Assembly: GCA_963755375.1 (NCBI GenBank)
Contig: CAVWKG010000016.1
Span: 1,178,001-1,242,000 of the forward strand
Reading direction: 5' to 3'
Length of the DNA stretch: 64,000 nt
DNA from: Bog-473 sp963755375
Lineage (GTDB): Bacteria > Actinomycetota > Acidimicrobiia > Acidimicrobiales > RAAP-2
Shown here: in pieces, positions 17,267 through 25,558 of the stretch
How positions within the stretch are numbered: position 1 is the first letter of the stretch
Layout: every line of letters begins with the position of its first letter
The notes under the pieces: generated by a model
What the model saw: only the letters and a program-made list of their open reading frames with translations
What the model was told of the DNA's origin: nothing
The model's database searches: none
Program-made: the position numbers and the translations under genes

Positions 17267-18061
17267 CTACGTTCGTAGCGGCTTGACGGGGAACACGATG
17301 TCGAAGATGCCGTCGACACCGGAACCGTGCAGGGTTAACCCGCCGTCCACGACGATGTTCTGTCCGGTGACGAAGCGGGCCAGATCGGAGCAGAGGAATA
17401 CGACCACATCGGCGATGTCCTCGGGCTCGCCGATCCGGGCCGCAGGTGTTCCCGTTTCGAAGCGCTCCACCTGATTCGGCATGAATTCGAACATCTGGGC
17501 CGTCATGGCGGTCCTGATCATCCCGGGCGACACCGCATTCACCCGGATGGAAGGTGCGTATTCCAAGGCAGCCGACGCGGTCAGAGCGGCCACGGCCGCC
17601 TTGCTGGCTGCATAGGGGCTCTCCCCCGCGGCGGGCCTCGTTCCGCTGATGGACGCCGTGCTCACGATGGAGCCGCCCCCACTGGCGAGCATGTGAGGGA
17701 CCGCGGCGCGGATCCCAGCCCAGACGCCGGTCAGGTTGACCCGGAGCACCCGATCCCATTCGGCAAGCTCCAGCTCATGAAGTCTGTTGAAGGCGGAGGT
17801 GCCGGCGTTGTTGTAGATGATCGAGAGGCCACCCATGTCGGCCGCCGCCGCGTCGACGACGGCCGACAGCGCGTCGGGATCCCCGACGTCCACACCAAAG
17901 GCGATTCCCCCGATCTCCTCCGCGACAGCCACGGCGGACCCTTCGTTGACGTCGAGCACGGCCACCCGCGCGCCTTCCTCGGCCATGCGACGGCAGGTCG
18001 CCCGCCCGATACCCGATCCGCCACCGGTCACCACGGCTCTGCGGCCCTCAAGCAGTCCCAT
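17267..18061 (-). CDS. SDR family oxidoreductase
   Basis: A 264-residue classical short-chain dehydrogenase. The cofactor motif TGGGSGIGRAT is at residues 12-22, NNAG follows near 90, and the catalytic Tyr-x3-Lys is in SPYAASKAAVAAL. The C-terminus (DGGLTLHGSG) is typical. It is the last gene of a three-gene operon and its start overlaps the thioesterase gene by 14 bp. The substrate is unknown; a hydroxyacyl-CoA or hydroxysteroid is plausible. Between this gene and the TetR gene (17074-17266) I see no feature. Confidence 0.88.
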   Translation of the reverse strand: MGLLEGRRAVVTGGGSGIGRATCRRMAEEGARVAVLDVNEGSAVAVAEEIGGIAFGVDVGDPDALSAVVDAAAADMGGLSIIYNNAGTSAFNRLHELELAEWDRVLRVNLTGVWAGIRAAVPHMLASGGGSIVSTASISGTRPAAGESPYAASKAAVAALTASAALEYAPSIRVNAVSPGMIRTAMTAQMFEFMPNQVERFETGTPAARIGEPEDIADVVVFLCSDLARFVTGQNIVVDGGLTLHGSGVDGIFDIVFPVKPLRT

Positions 18062-18983
18062 CGACCCCTCCAGTGTCTGCGTCCCGAGCCGACCACAGCG
18101 GGGCCTGGACCTGGAGCGGTTCGTCGAGCTCCCGGATCAGCAGTTCTTGCGCCATGCTGAGATGCAAGGTGCCGTCGTCACCGTGCATTGTCGCACGGAC
18201 AGTAGCCCTGCCACCTGCGTTCACGAGCGCGCGCAGATCGAAAATGCTCCACGTATCGGCCCGCCAGGGGCGGTGGAACCACACGGCGTGATCGAGACTG
18301 GCGTCGGTATGCGAGCCCCAAACGCCGAGACTGTGAGGGCGGAATGAGGCTCCGGTCATGTCCGAGAAATAGGCCAGAAATCCCGCGTGCACCGCCGGGT
18401 CGTCCGACAAGGGTTCACGGGTGCGAAACCAGCAACGGCGTGTCGACCTGTAGGTGCCGTCCTCCCGCTGCTCGGTTGCCCCGAGCTCACGGACGTCGAA
18501 GGGAAAGGGCGCCTCGAATCCCTGGACTTCTCGCGGCAGTGGTATCTCGGGAGCAACGGGGAGCTGGTAGCTGTCACCATTCTCGGGAACGTGGAACGAG
18601 CACGTCATCCGGAACGTTTCCTTGCCCTCTACTTCGCTGATCACCTGTCGGGTGCTGAAGGATCGTCCGTCCCGCACGCTCTCGACTACGTGGGTCGTCC
18701 GCGACCCGGGACTCGTGGGGCGCAGGAAGTATCCGTGCAGCGAGTGAACCTCGAGCCCGCCCGGGACCGTCCGCATGGCGGCGTTCAACGCCTGTGCCAC
18801 GACCATTCCTCCGAACACGCGGCCGTGAACCCACCATTTGGGACTGGTCGTGCAGAAGGTTGGCCTCCCGTTGGAATCCGTGCCCGTCTCGCGTGCCGTG
18901 ATCGAGTCGACCAGTTCCGCCACCGTCGCCGGTACCACCTCGGCCTCTTCGGCATCGTCAAGCTCCACCGTTGATTCCTCCAT
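18048..18983 (-). CDS. Acyl-CoA thioesterase II (TesB-like)
   Basis: A 311-residue double-hotdog thioesterase. The N-terminal hotdog has WVHGRVFGGMVVAQAL and HSLHGYFLRP; the C-terminal hotdog has the SLDHAVWFHRP segment (acidic residue and His near the active site) and LRALVNAGGRATVRATM. It would release free acids from acyl-CoAs, freeing CoA when intermediates build up. It sits between a ureidoglycolate-lyase-like gene (12 bp gap) and an SDR gene (overlap), all probably controlled from site 4. Confidence 0.9.
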   Translation of the reverse strand: MEESTVELDDAEEAEVVPATVAELVDSITARETGTDSNGRPTFCTTSPKWWVHGRVFGGMVVAQALNAAMRTVPGGLEVHSLHGYFLRPTSPGSRTTHVVESVRDGRSFSTRQVISEVEGKETFRMTCSFHVPENGDSYQLPVAPEIPLPREVQGFEAPFPFDVRELGATEQREDGTYRSTRRCWFRTREPLSDDPAVHAGFLAYFSDMTGASFRPHSLGVWGSHTDASLDHAVWFHRPWRADTWSIFDLRALVNAGGRATVRATMHGDDGTLHLSMAQELLIRELDEPLQVQAPLWSARDADTGGVDGTA

Positions 18984-18995
18984 TTAGCGGGGCCG

Positions 18996-19511
18996 TCACG
19001 TCAGGTTCACCTCGACAGAGAGGCCCTTGGCAGCGAGGTCCACGCACCTGTTGTCCTCGGAGTAACGGAGCCCCTGGACATTGAAAAGCCGCACCTCAGA
19101 GCCCTCGATGGGGAACGGCCCCCAGTGCCACGTCCCCTGGTGCAGCACCAGGGATTCCAGGGGATCAATCCGAAAGGCACGGATCGACGCCGCCTCGGCC
19201 TCGTCCGTGAACTCGACTCCGGCGGGTGCCACCACGATGACTGCCGGCACATTCAGAGGCATCAAGGCCTGGGTGTGCGTGTCATGACGGAACAGCATGT
19301 CGCAGCGCAGGCCACGTCGGGTGTTCGGGACTTCCCTCCGGGCGTGCCCGATCAGGTTCACATGGGCATCACTCCACTCGAAGGTCATGGTCTGCTCGCC
19401 GTCCCTCGGATCGATATCGGCGACCGGCAGCCAGCCGAAGGGTGACCACTCGACCTGGGTTAGGGCCGCTGGGACCACGGTTCGTTCCCTGGTGGATGCG
19501 TCTGGGGACAT
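18996..19511 (-). CDS. Ureidoglycolate lyase (AllA)-like protein
   Basis: A 171-residue protein with the AllA-type beta-fold pattern. FRHDTHTQALMPLNVPAVIVVAP in the middle carries the His and Gln of the family, and HQGTWHWGPFP near the C-terminus carries the second His region. AllA releases glyoxylate from ureidoglycolate in purine breakdown, but no other purine gene is near. Here it heads an operon with a thioesterase and an SDR, so a changed substrate (another alpha-hydroxy or keto compound) is likely. Palindrome site 4 is 65 nt upstream. Confidence 0.75.
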   Translation of the reverse strand: MSPDASTRERTVVPAALTQVEWSPFGWLPVADIDPRDGEQTMTFEWSDAHVNLIGHARREVPNTRRGLRCDMLFRHDTHTQALMPLNVPAVIVVAPAGVEFTDEAEAASIRAFRIDPLESLVLHQGTWHWGPFPIEGSEVRLFNVQGLRYSEDNRCVDLAAKGLSVEVNLT

Positions 19512-19571
19512 CGCTCACCTCGCCTGCGTCGACTCGTGTCATCGGCGGTGCGCCCCTGGCGAACCGTGACC

Positions 19572-19597
19572 TAACCTGACACCGGAGTCAGTCTAGG
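19572..19597. promoter_or_regulatory. Operator-like palindrome, site 4, with divergent -10 elements
   Basis: TAACCTGAC-ACCGGA-GTCAGTCTA. The plus strand starts with TAACCT and the minus strand with TAGACT, both -10-like, so one repressor could close both promoters. It serves the cupin/2-hydroxyacid-dehydrogenase operon (28 nt to its ATG) and the AllA-like/thioesterase/SDR operon (65 nt). Confidence 0.68.
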
Positions 19598-19618
19598 AAA
19601 ACTTGGGAGGCCCACAGG

Positions 19619-20002
19619 ATGGATGTGCGCAGCATCGAAGCGAAGGCGCCGGTCGTCGAGCACAACGGCACCGTCCCGGTCTGGTGGATGATCGAGTCCC
19701 GCGAGTTCAAGGACATCACCGATGGGGGCTACCTGGAGCTGGTCAACGAGTTCGAGGTCCCCGGTGGCGGCTTGGTCGACCCCCACTCCCATCCCACCCA
19801 TGAGTTCTATTACGTCATGAATGGCAAGGGGATCATGACAATCGACGGTGAGGACCGCTCGATCTCTCAGGGTGACCTCGTCTACATCCCACCCGACAAG
19901 GTGCACTCCCTGCGTCCGATCAGCGACCACGCCCCGATCCACTGCTTCTGCTTCGCCATCGGTGTGAAGGGTGCGGGCGCCATCAACTACACCACGCACT
20001 AG
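19619..20002 (+). CDS. Cupin domain protein
   Basis: A 127-residue single-domain cupin. The metal motif is visible as HSHPTHEFYYVMNGKG (two His, Glu) followed by the second cupin motif with PPDKVHSLRP (His). Such proteins can be dioxygenases, isomerases or sensors, and no substrate can be inferred. A GGGAGG ribosome site lies about 8 nt upstream. The following dehydrogenase gene begins directly after the stop codon, so the two are one operon. Confidence 0.85.
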   Translation: MDVRSIEAKAPVVEHNGTVPVWWMIESREFKDITDGGYLELVNEFEVPGGGLVDPHSHPTHEFYYVMNGKGIMTIDGEDRSISQGDLVYIPPDKVHSLRPISDHAPIHCFCFAIGVKGAGAINYTTH

Positions 20003-20968
20003 GTGGGTCGGGTCCTCGTCACCCGCCCGCTTACGGAGGGCGGGACCGACCCACTGCTCGAAGCCGGCCACCAGATAGTGATGCGCGATGACGGCTCCAA
20101 GCTTTCACCCGAGGAGCTGGCAATCCAGGCTGCTGAATGTGACGGGATCGTGTGCCACCTCACTGACCGCATTGATGCAACGGTGCTCGAGTCTGGGAGC
20201 AGCGGAATATTGCGCGTGGTGGCAAACGCAGCCGTGGGATACGACAACATCGACGTCGCCTCCGCGCATGCGATGGGCGTCACGGTCTGCAACACCCCTG
20301 GCGTGCTCGACGATACGACGGCTGATCTGGCATTCCTCCTGATCCTTGCTGCGACGCGTCTCGCCACGGACGCCGAGAGGGACCTCAGGGAGGGCCGGTG
20401 GACGGGGTGGGGTTTCGGCACCCACCTCGCTCGAGATGTACATGGCGCGACGCTTGGACTCGTCGGCTTCGGCCGCATCGCTCGTGCAGTCGCCCAACGA
20501 GCAGACGGTTTCGATATGGAGGTCATCCACACCGCTCGGCACGACACCAACATGACAGGCTTCGTTCCGACCCTTGACGAGCTGCTGGAGCGGTCGGACA
20601 TCGTGAGCCTGCATGTCCCGCTCAGTGAGTCAACGCGTCATTTGATCGGTGCCCCTGAGCTCGACCGCATGAAGTCGACCGCTGTGCTGATCAACACGGC
20701 GCGTGGGCCTGTGGTGGACGAGAATGCGCTGGCGGACGCGCTCGAATCGGGCTCCATCTATAGCGCCGGGCTCGACGTATTCGATGGGGAGCCGAGAGTG
20801 AACCCCCGTCTGCTCACCGCGCCACAAGCGACGCTCCTTCCTCACATCGGGAGTGCAACTATCGCGACGCGGACACGGATGGCGCGCCTCGCGTGCCAGG
20901 GAGTGTGCGACGTCCTGGCAGGAAGAACGCCTCCAAATGCCGTCGTCCCTGCGCCACCACCGGGATAG
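20003..20968 (+). CDS. D-2-hydroxyacid dehydrogenase (NAD-dependent)
   Basis: A 321-residue D-isomer 2-hydroxyacid dehydrogenase. The NAD motif is LGLVGFGRIARAVA. The catalytic triad is visible: Arg in NTARGPVVDE, Glu in DVFDGEPRVN, His in LLPHIGSAT. It would reduce a 2-keto acid such as glyoxylate or hydroxypyruvate, or the reverse. It starts with GTG directly after the cupin TAG, without its own ribosome site. Pairing with a divergent AllA-like (glyoxylate-forming family) gene gives a weak hint to glyoxylate. Confidence 0.9.
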   Translation: MGRVLVTRPLTEGGTDPLLEAGHQIVMRDDGSKLSPEELAIQAAECDGIVCHLTDRIDATVLESGSSGILRVVANAAVGYDNIDVASAHAMGVTVCNTPGVLDDTTADLAFLLILAATRLATDAERDLREGRWTGWGFGTHLARDVHGATLGLVGFGRIARAVAQRADGFDMEVIHTARHDTNMTGFVPTLDELLERSDIVSLHVPLSESTRHLIGAPELDRMKSTAVLINTARGPVVDENALADALESGSIYSAGLDVFDGEPRVNPRLLTAPQATLLPHIGSATIATRTRMARLACQGVCDVLAGRTPPNAVVPAPPPG

Positions 20969-21077
20969 CCGAGACCGTTCCCTTTCAGGCTCGAACCGCC
21001 GGGCGTGTAAATATGCGGAGGTCGGGAGATACATCCAACAGTTATTGAACGGCTCTCCGACTTGGAGTGAGGTCACG

Positions 21078-21614
21078 GTGCGCGCGGTTCGGGGAATCAC
21101 CGTCATGGCGATGTCGACGATCTTGACGGTGGCCCTCATTGGCATCGTCGACATCGAGCTTTCAACCCTCCCGGCTGCCGCCGTCGTCCCGCAATGGCAA
21201 ACGACGGCGAGCTTCGCGCCCCTCGCTAACGTCAGTGCCGTTTCCTGCGCTCCGAGTGCATCGCCGAGTTCGGCAACCTGTGTCGCCGTCGGTGACGACG
21301 GAGGCCAGGCACCGTCAATCATTGTCACGGAGAACGGCGGGTCGATATGGTCCGATTCGACTCCTCCGTCGGGCGTGACCGCATTGTCGACCGTGTCGTG
21401 CCCCTCGGCATCTATCTGCTACGCAGGTGGAGGATCGGGAATCCTGAAGTCAAGCAATGGCGGCACGAGCTGGAGCATTCAGGACTCGTCCTTCCCGGCT
21501 CAGTCGATCTCTTGCTTCACGATCGACGAATGCACAGCGGTCGGCGGGATCGGTATCGTCAGCACAGACCGATGGCGTCCACTTGGAGCTCCCAGAATCC
21601 ACCTTCTGGGCTGA
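21078..21614 (+). CDS. Secreted repeat protein, 5' fragment before frameshifts
   Basis: From GTG 21078 (GAGG just upstream) the frame encodes a signal peptide (MSTILTVALIGIVDI then LPAAAV) followed by the first degenerate repeats of about 38 residues with the pattern VSC...SxxCxAVG...GGxxW. The frame is lost near 21565, where the text after GIVST becomes unrelated and soon ends. The same repeat pattern continues in other frames and then in the long open frame from 21847. This is therefore the 5' part of one gene that would end at 24069. Confidence 0.6.
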   Translation: MRAVRGITVMAMSTILTVALIGIVDIELSTLPAAAVVPQWQTTASFAPLANVSAVSCAPSASPSSATCVAVGDDGGQAPSIIVTENGGSIWSDSTPPSGVTALSTVSCPSASICYAGGGSGILKSSNGGTSWSIQDSSFPAQSISCFTIDECTAVGGIGIVSTDRWRPLGAPRIHLLG

Positions 21615-21885
21615 ACTCCCTGGCTGAGTGTGTCCTGCCCAGATGCCATCACTTGCGTCGCGGTCGGAGTGGTCGACTCGTTGCCCGTCAATCATCGGCA
21701 CCCAAGATGGAACTACGTGGACAACCTCTGGATCAGCCGTCAGTAAACCTCTTGACTGGCGTTTCGTGTTCGGCGTCATTAACCTGTGTGGCGGTCGGAA
21801 TTGCCAGTGCCGGTGGTGCCAACGCGTCTGAGCACGGTCGATTTCAGTGACTGGACGACCACGACGTCGATACCAATCGGGTCTC
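21560..21885 (+). pseudogene. Frameshift cluster within the secreted repeat protein
   Basis: Repeat-type peptide continues here but jumps between frames: STWSSQNPPSGLNSL, then VSCPDAITCVAVGVVDS, then SIIGTQDGTTWTTSG, then LTGVSCSASLTCVAVG, then STVDFSDWTTTTS, then LAYSIACPNETTC. Each piece is well conserved in repeat consensus, with no decay inside the pieces. Six to seven indels in about 320 bp are needed to join them. A local sequence or assembly error explains this better than slow decay, but a dead gene is possible. Confidence 0.7.
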
Positions 21886-24069
21886 GCCTATTCTATCGCC
21901 TGCCCGAACGAAACAACCTGTATTGGCGTCGGAACGAACTTCAGCTCAATCCCGTATGCAGTGGGCACTTCTAACAATGGCTCGACGTGGTCATCACAGA
22001 GTCCGCCAAGTAATGCCGTCGAGCTCACTGGGATCGCGTGTTCCTCTGCCGAAGACTGCGTCGCCGTGGGGAACACGGGCAACATGGGAGCCGGCTCGAC
22101 GATCATGGGCACCACAACGGGTGGGTTGTCATGGACACCGCAGGCTCCCCCCGCGGGGACTGGGCGGTTGAACTCTGTCTCATGCCCCACCACTGCCGAT
22201 TGCTTCGCCGTCGGAGTCAACTCGGTTCTGGCCTCGGTCAACGAGGGATACGCCTGGACAGTACGGCCGATACCGCCAGAGGTCAGTGGTCTCAATGCAA
22301 TCTCATGTGCGACGACTTCTGATTGCACTGCGGTGGGATTCGGCATCTTTGGCAGCCCTGTCATCATCGGGACCGTCGACGCCGGTGTGAGTTGGACTGT
22401 GGAATCGGTTCCCTCGGGAGTAGGCGTTCTAACGGCAGTTTCTTGTGTGACGTCTGCTTTCTGTCACGCGGTGAGCGACGTGGGTACGTCCTCACCCAGC
22501 ATCATCCAAACCTCCAACGGCGGCGGGACGTGGACAACGGACAGCTACCCAGGAGTGGTGACCAACTTCTCTGGGATTTCTTGTCCGGATTCCATGCACT
22601 GCACCGCCGTGGGCCTGTCTTCCGTCGGACCAGGTGCGGTAATCTTGGACACCACCAACGGAGGATCCACCTGGGGCCCGCAAACGCCTCCGGCGGGAGC
22701 GACTTCTCTCAATGGCGTGTCATGCGTCAGCGACACCACGTGTTTCGCCGCCGGATCACATGTCATCGGTACGACAGATGGCGGTTCCCAATGGAACGAC
22801 CTCGGAGCTCCCGCTGGGGCGACCGCCTTGAACTCCATATGGTGCATCAGTGCTTCAACATGCACTGCGGTTGGCGGCGCGAACATTGTCGAGACGACTG
22901 ACGGAGGAACCGCCTGGTCCAGTGAATCCATCCCATCCGGTGTCGGTTCCCTCTTTGGAGTGGCGTGTGCCAGCCCGGTCAACTGCGAGGCCACGGGAAC
23001 GGGCATCGGACACGGGGGCACGATCGCCACACTGTCGGCTCCGCCAACTGTCACGAGCTCCAGCCTCAGCGTTGGAACGATTGGGGTGCCCTACTCGGCA
23101 TCGCTCGCCGCCAGCGGTGGACTGCCGCCTTATTCCTGGGCGGTGACGGGAGGAACCCTGCCGCCCGGACTCCATCTCGCGGCCAGTGGCACCCTGAGCG
23201 GCACCCCCACGATCTCGGGTGAATACCATGTGAGCTTCGCGGTGACAGACTCGAACAATCTCTCGAGCAATGCCAACTTGGTCATTTCGATTGATCCGAT
23301 CGCGGCTCCTGGCTATTGGGAGGTTGCGAGCGATGGTGGGATCTTCAGCTACGGCGGCGCCCAGTTCTACGGTTCCACGGGAAGTCTGCACCTCAACGCA
23401 CCCATCGTCGGCATGGCTGCGACCCCGGACGACACCGGCTACTGGCTACTCGCATCCGACGGTGGCATCTTTGCGTTCGGGAACGCGGTCTTCTACGGCT
23501 CCACCGGCGGCTTGCATCTCAACGCGCCGATTGTCGGCATGTCACCGACGCCGGACGGCGGCGGGTACTGGCTCGTCGCGTCGGACGGAGGCATCTTCGC
23601 ATTCGGTGATGCGACGTTCTACGGATCTACCGGGGGCCTGACGCTCAATAAGCCGATCGTGGGAATGGCCTCGACCTTCGACGGGCTCGGCTATTGGCTC
23701 GTCGCATCTGATGGCGGGATCTTCGCGTTCGGCGACGCCTCATTTTTCGGCTCGACCGGTGGTTTGCCCCTCCAGAAACCGATCGTTGGCATGACCGCAG
23801 CGCCCGACGGGGGTGGCTACTGGCTGGTGGCGTCCGATGGAGGGATATTCAACTTCGGTGACGTGGGCTACTTCGGTTCGACCGGAGGGAGGCCGATCAA
23901 TGCTCCGATCGTGGGCATGGACCGCACGCCGGACGGCCAGGGTTACTGGATGGTCGGGCGCGACGGAGGGATCTTCAGCTTTGGCGATGCAGGCTTCTTC
24001 GGATCAGCCGGCGGCATAACGCTCAATCGACCAATCGTTGGCATGACGGCGATACAGAGCTTCGGCTGA
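21847..24069 (+). CDS. Secreted repeat protein, 3' part (propeller-like, Ig-like, GYW repeats)
   Basis: A 740-residue open frame that is the main part of the interrupted gene; its annotated start is only where the frame reopens. It has about eleven repeats of roughly 38 residues (TTDGGxxWxxQxPP, then VSCxSxxxCxAVG), likely blades of a beta-propeller or photosystem-stability-factor-like fold. Then comes one Ig-like domain (SASLAASGGLPPYSWAVTGG, TLSGTPTISG), then six GYWxVASDGGIF repeats of 42 residues. There is no membrane anchor at the C-terminus. The architecture fits a secreted or surface carbohydrate-binding protein. A relative is encoded at 60.3-62.2 kb. Confidence 0.75.
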   Translation: MTGRPRRRYQSGLAYSIACPNETTCIGVGTNFSSIPYAVGTSNNGSTWSSQSPPSNAVELTGIACSSAEDCVAVGNTGNMGAGSTIMGTTTGGLSWTPQAPPAGTGRLNSVSCPTTADCFAVGVNSVLASVNEGYAWTVRPIPPEVSGLNAISCATTSDCTAVGFGIFGSPVIIGTVDAGVSWTVESVPSGVGVLTAVSCVTSAFCHAVSDVGTSSPSIIQTSNGGGTWTTDSYPGVVTNFSGISCPDSMHCTAVGLSSVGPGAVILDTTNGGSTWGPQTPPAGATSLNGVSCVSDTTCFAAGSHVIGTTDGGSQWNDLGAPAGATALNSIWCISASTCTAVGGANIVETTDGGTAWSSESIPSGVGSLFGVACASPVNCEATGTGIGHGGTIATLSAPPTVTSSSLSVGTIGVPYSASLAASGGLPPYSWAVTGGTLPPGLHLAASGTLSGTPTISGEYHVSFAVTDSNNLSSNANLVISIDPIAAPGYWEVASDGGIFSYGGAQFYGSTGSLHLNAPIVGMAATPDDTGYWLLASDGGIFAFGNAVFYGSTGGLHLNAPIVGMSPTPDGGGYWLVASDGGIFAFGDATFYGSTGGLTLNKPIVGMASTFDGLGYWLVASDGGIFAFGDASFFGSTGGLPLQKPIVGMTAAPDGGGYWLVASDGGIFNFGDVGYFGSTGGRPINAPIVGMDRTPDGQGYWMVGRDGGIFSFGDAGFFGSAGGITLNRPIVGMTAIQSFG
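23311..24066 (+). repeat. Six tandem 126-bp coding repeats (GYWLVASDGGIF type)
   Basis: Six units of exactly 42 codons, each opening with GYW and containing DGGIF, FYGSTGG and PIVGM. Third codon positions differ freely between units, so the repeat is kept at protein level. It fills the C-terminal third of the secreted protein. Confidence 0.9.
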
Positions 24070-24105
24070 GCAATCAGGTCCTGATCGCTGATCGTCATCG
24101 GTGAT

Positions 24106-24921
24106 TCAAACCGTGGACTCAGTCCCCACGAGCGAGTACTGCCGCGTCAGCCAGGCACACCACGCGCTGACGCCTTCACCCGTGCGAGCACTTGCCAGAA
24201 TGACCTCGGCGGTGGGGTTCACCGCATTCAGATTGGCCAGAAAGAGATTCAAGTCAAAGTCGAGGTGCGGAAGAAGATCCACCTTGTTCACCACGACTAC
24301 GTCCGCAGCCCGGAACATGACCGGATACTTCAACGGCTTTTCTTCCCCTTCGGTCACGGCGAACACCATGGCTTTCGCCTGCTCACCGACACGGAATTCC
24401 GCCGGACACACCAAATTCCCCACGTTTTCAATGATCATCATGTCGAGGTCGGGCAACGGGAGCCGTGCCATCCCGGCTTGCACCATCACGGCATCGAGAT
24501 GGCACTCTCCGCCAAACCCCGCAGCCGTGTTCACGACTGATATGGCGGTCGCTCCCGCGCCTTCGAGTTGGTCAGCGTCGAGTCTCGTGGTGATGTCCCC
24601 TTCCAGTACGCCGATGCGCATCGATTCACCCAGGCGCTGCAATGTCTTGCGCAGAAGCGTCGTCTTCCCGGCGCCGGGCGAAGACATCAGATTCACCGCG
24701 CACACACCCGACGCCGCGAGCCGTCTGCCGTTGTCGTCAGCTATGCGGTCGTTCTCCGAAAGGAGGTTCTCCAGGATCGTGATCCGGGTTTCACCCGTCT
24801 CCTCATATCCTGAGTGATCCCCGACGTCGACGGCTCTCTTCTGAGGGTCGTCGTGATCGTGATCAAGATCGTGCTCGTGGATGTGACCCGTCCCGTCGGC
24901 ATGGATGTGAAATCGGCCCAT
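24106..24921 (-). CDS. hypB: Hydrogenase nickel-insertion GTPase HypB
   Basis: A 271-residue HypB. The N-terminus is His-rich (HIHEHDLDHDHDD), suited to nickel storage. The P-loop is SSPGAGKTT (residues 80-88) and the G4 motif is VNKVDLLPHLD. It would insert Ni into the hydrogenase large subunit together with HypA. I chose ATG 24921; longer in-frame starts overlap hypA. It begins 2 bp after the hypA stop. Its gene converges with the secreted repeat protein (36 bp gap). Confidence 0.95.
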   Translation of the reverse strand: MGRFHIHADGTGHIHEHDLDHDHDDPQKRAVDVGDHSGYEETGETRITILENLLSENDRIADDNGRRLAASGVCAVNLMSSPGAGKTTLLRKTLQRLGESMRIGVLEGDITTRLDADQLEGAGATAISVVNTAAGFGGECHLDAVMVQAGMARLPLPDLDMMIIENVGNLVCPAEFRVGEQAKAMVFAVTEGEEKPLKYPVMFRAADVVVVNKVDLLPHLDFDLNLFLANLNAVNPTAEVILASARTGEGVSAWCAWLTRQYSLVGTESTV

Positions 24922-24923
24922 GG

Positions 24924-25262
24924 CTATGCACCAACCAGATCGATCGATACCACAAGGAGCTCTTCGCCGCTCACCAGGTTGACGTCGAACCCCTCGCAAC
25001 GACCGCAAGCGAGGATCGGCAGATCGAGCGTGGTCCGTGCGCCACACGCCGCGCACTCGACCACCGCTGGCACCTGTTCGATCACGAGTGCTGCGTCTTT
25101 GAGCGTCGTGGCGTCCGACACGACCTCCCAACTGAATTGGAGTGCGTCGGGCACGACCTGACGCAGGTGCCCGATCTGCACGGTGACTTGGGACACCGGC
25201 CGCCCATCCGCGTGCTTTGCTGCCGTGCTTGCAATTGCGCTGCAAATGGAGAGTTCGTGCAT
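24924..25262 (-). CDS. hypA: Hydrogenase maturation protein HypA
   Basis: A 112-residue HypA. The Ni-binding MHE is at the N-terminus, which fixes the start at ATG 25262. The zinc site is formed by CAAC and CGRC (about residues 72-93). It delivers nickel with HypB to the NiFe large subunit. The hypAB pair is on the opposite strand from the other hyp genes and is separated from them by a PAS gene and the PadR-YceI gene. The 296 bp between hypA and the PAS gene hold a TAGTAT -10-like hexamer (25477-25482) for the plus strand; I see nothing else there. Confidence 0.95.
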   Translation of the reverse strand: MHELSICSAIASTAAKHADGRPVSQVTVQIGHLRQVVPDALQFSWEVVSDATTLKDAALVIEQVPAVVECAACGARTTLDLPILACGRCEGFDVNLVSGEELLVVSIDLVGA

Positions 25263-25558
25263 CGCTGGCACCTCGCCTCGAGCATAACTGTCCACACCGA
25301 GACCGGCGACTGGTGCACTCGCAGATCCGATGGCCGCGCCAGCGCCCGCGTGTTCGCATTCGTGTTGGACATGGTCGACTGAGGTTCGTCGTCGCACGGG
25401 GTCGGCAGTCGGGGCGTGCACTTGTCTCGGGCCCCGGCGGGAGTGTGGCGCGGGGCGCAGACGTGGCACCGGGGCCTAGTATGGCCAGGGCAGGGTGTGC
25501 GTGCGGTAGCACCTTCGAGGTGCCCACCGGCGTGAGAGCGAGTGCAGCCGGAGAATCC

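Noticed and set aside
19000..19007. GTCAGGTT half-site
   Set aside because: No matching left half at the right distance, and it lies in the 3' end of the AllA-like gene.
23311..24066. Tandem repeats considered as a CRISPR array
   Set aside because: Units are 126 bp, in frame and diverge at third codon positions, so they are protein repeats.
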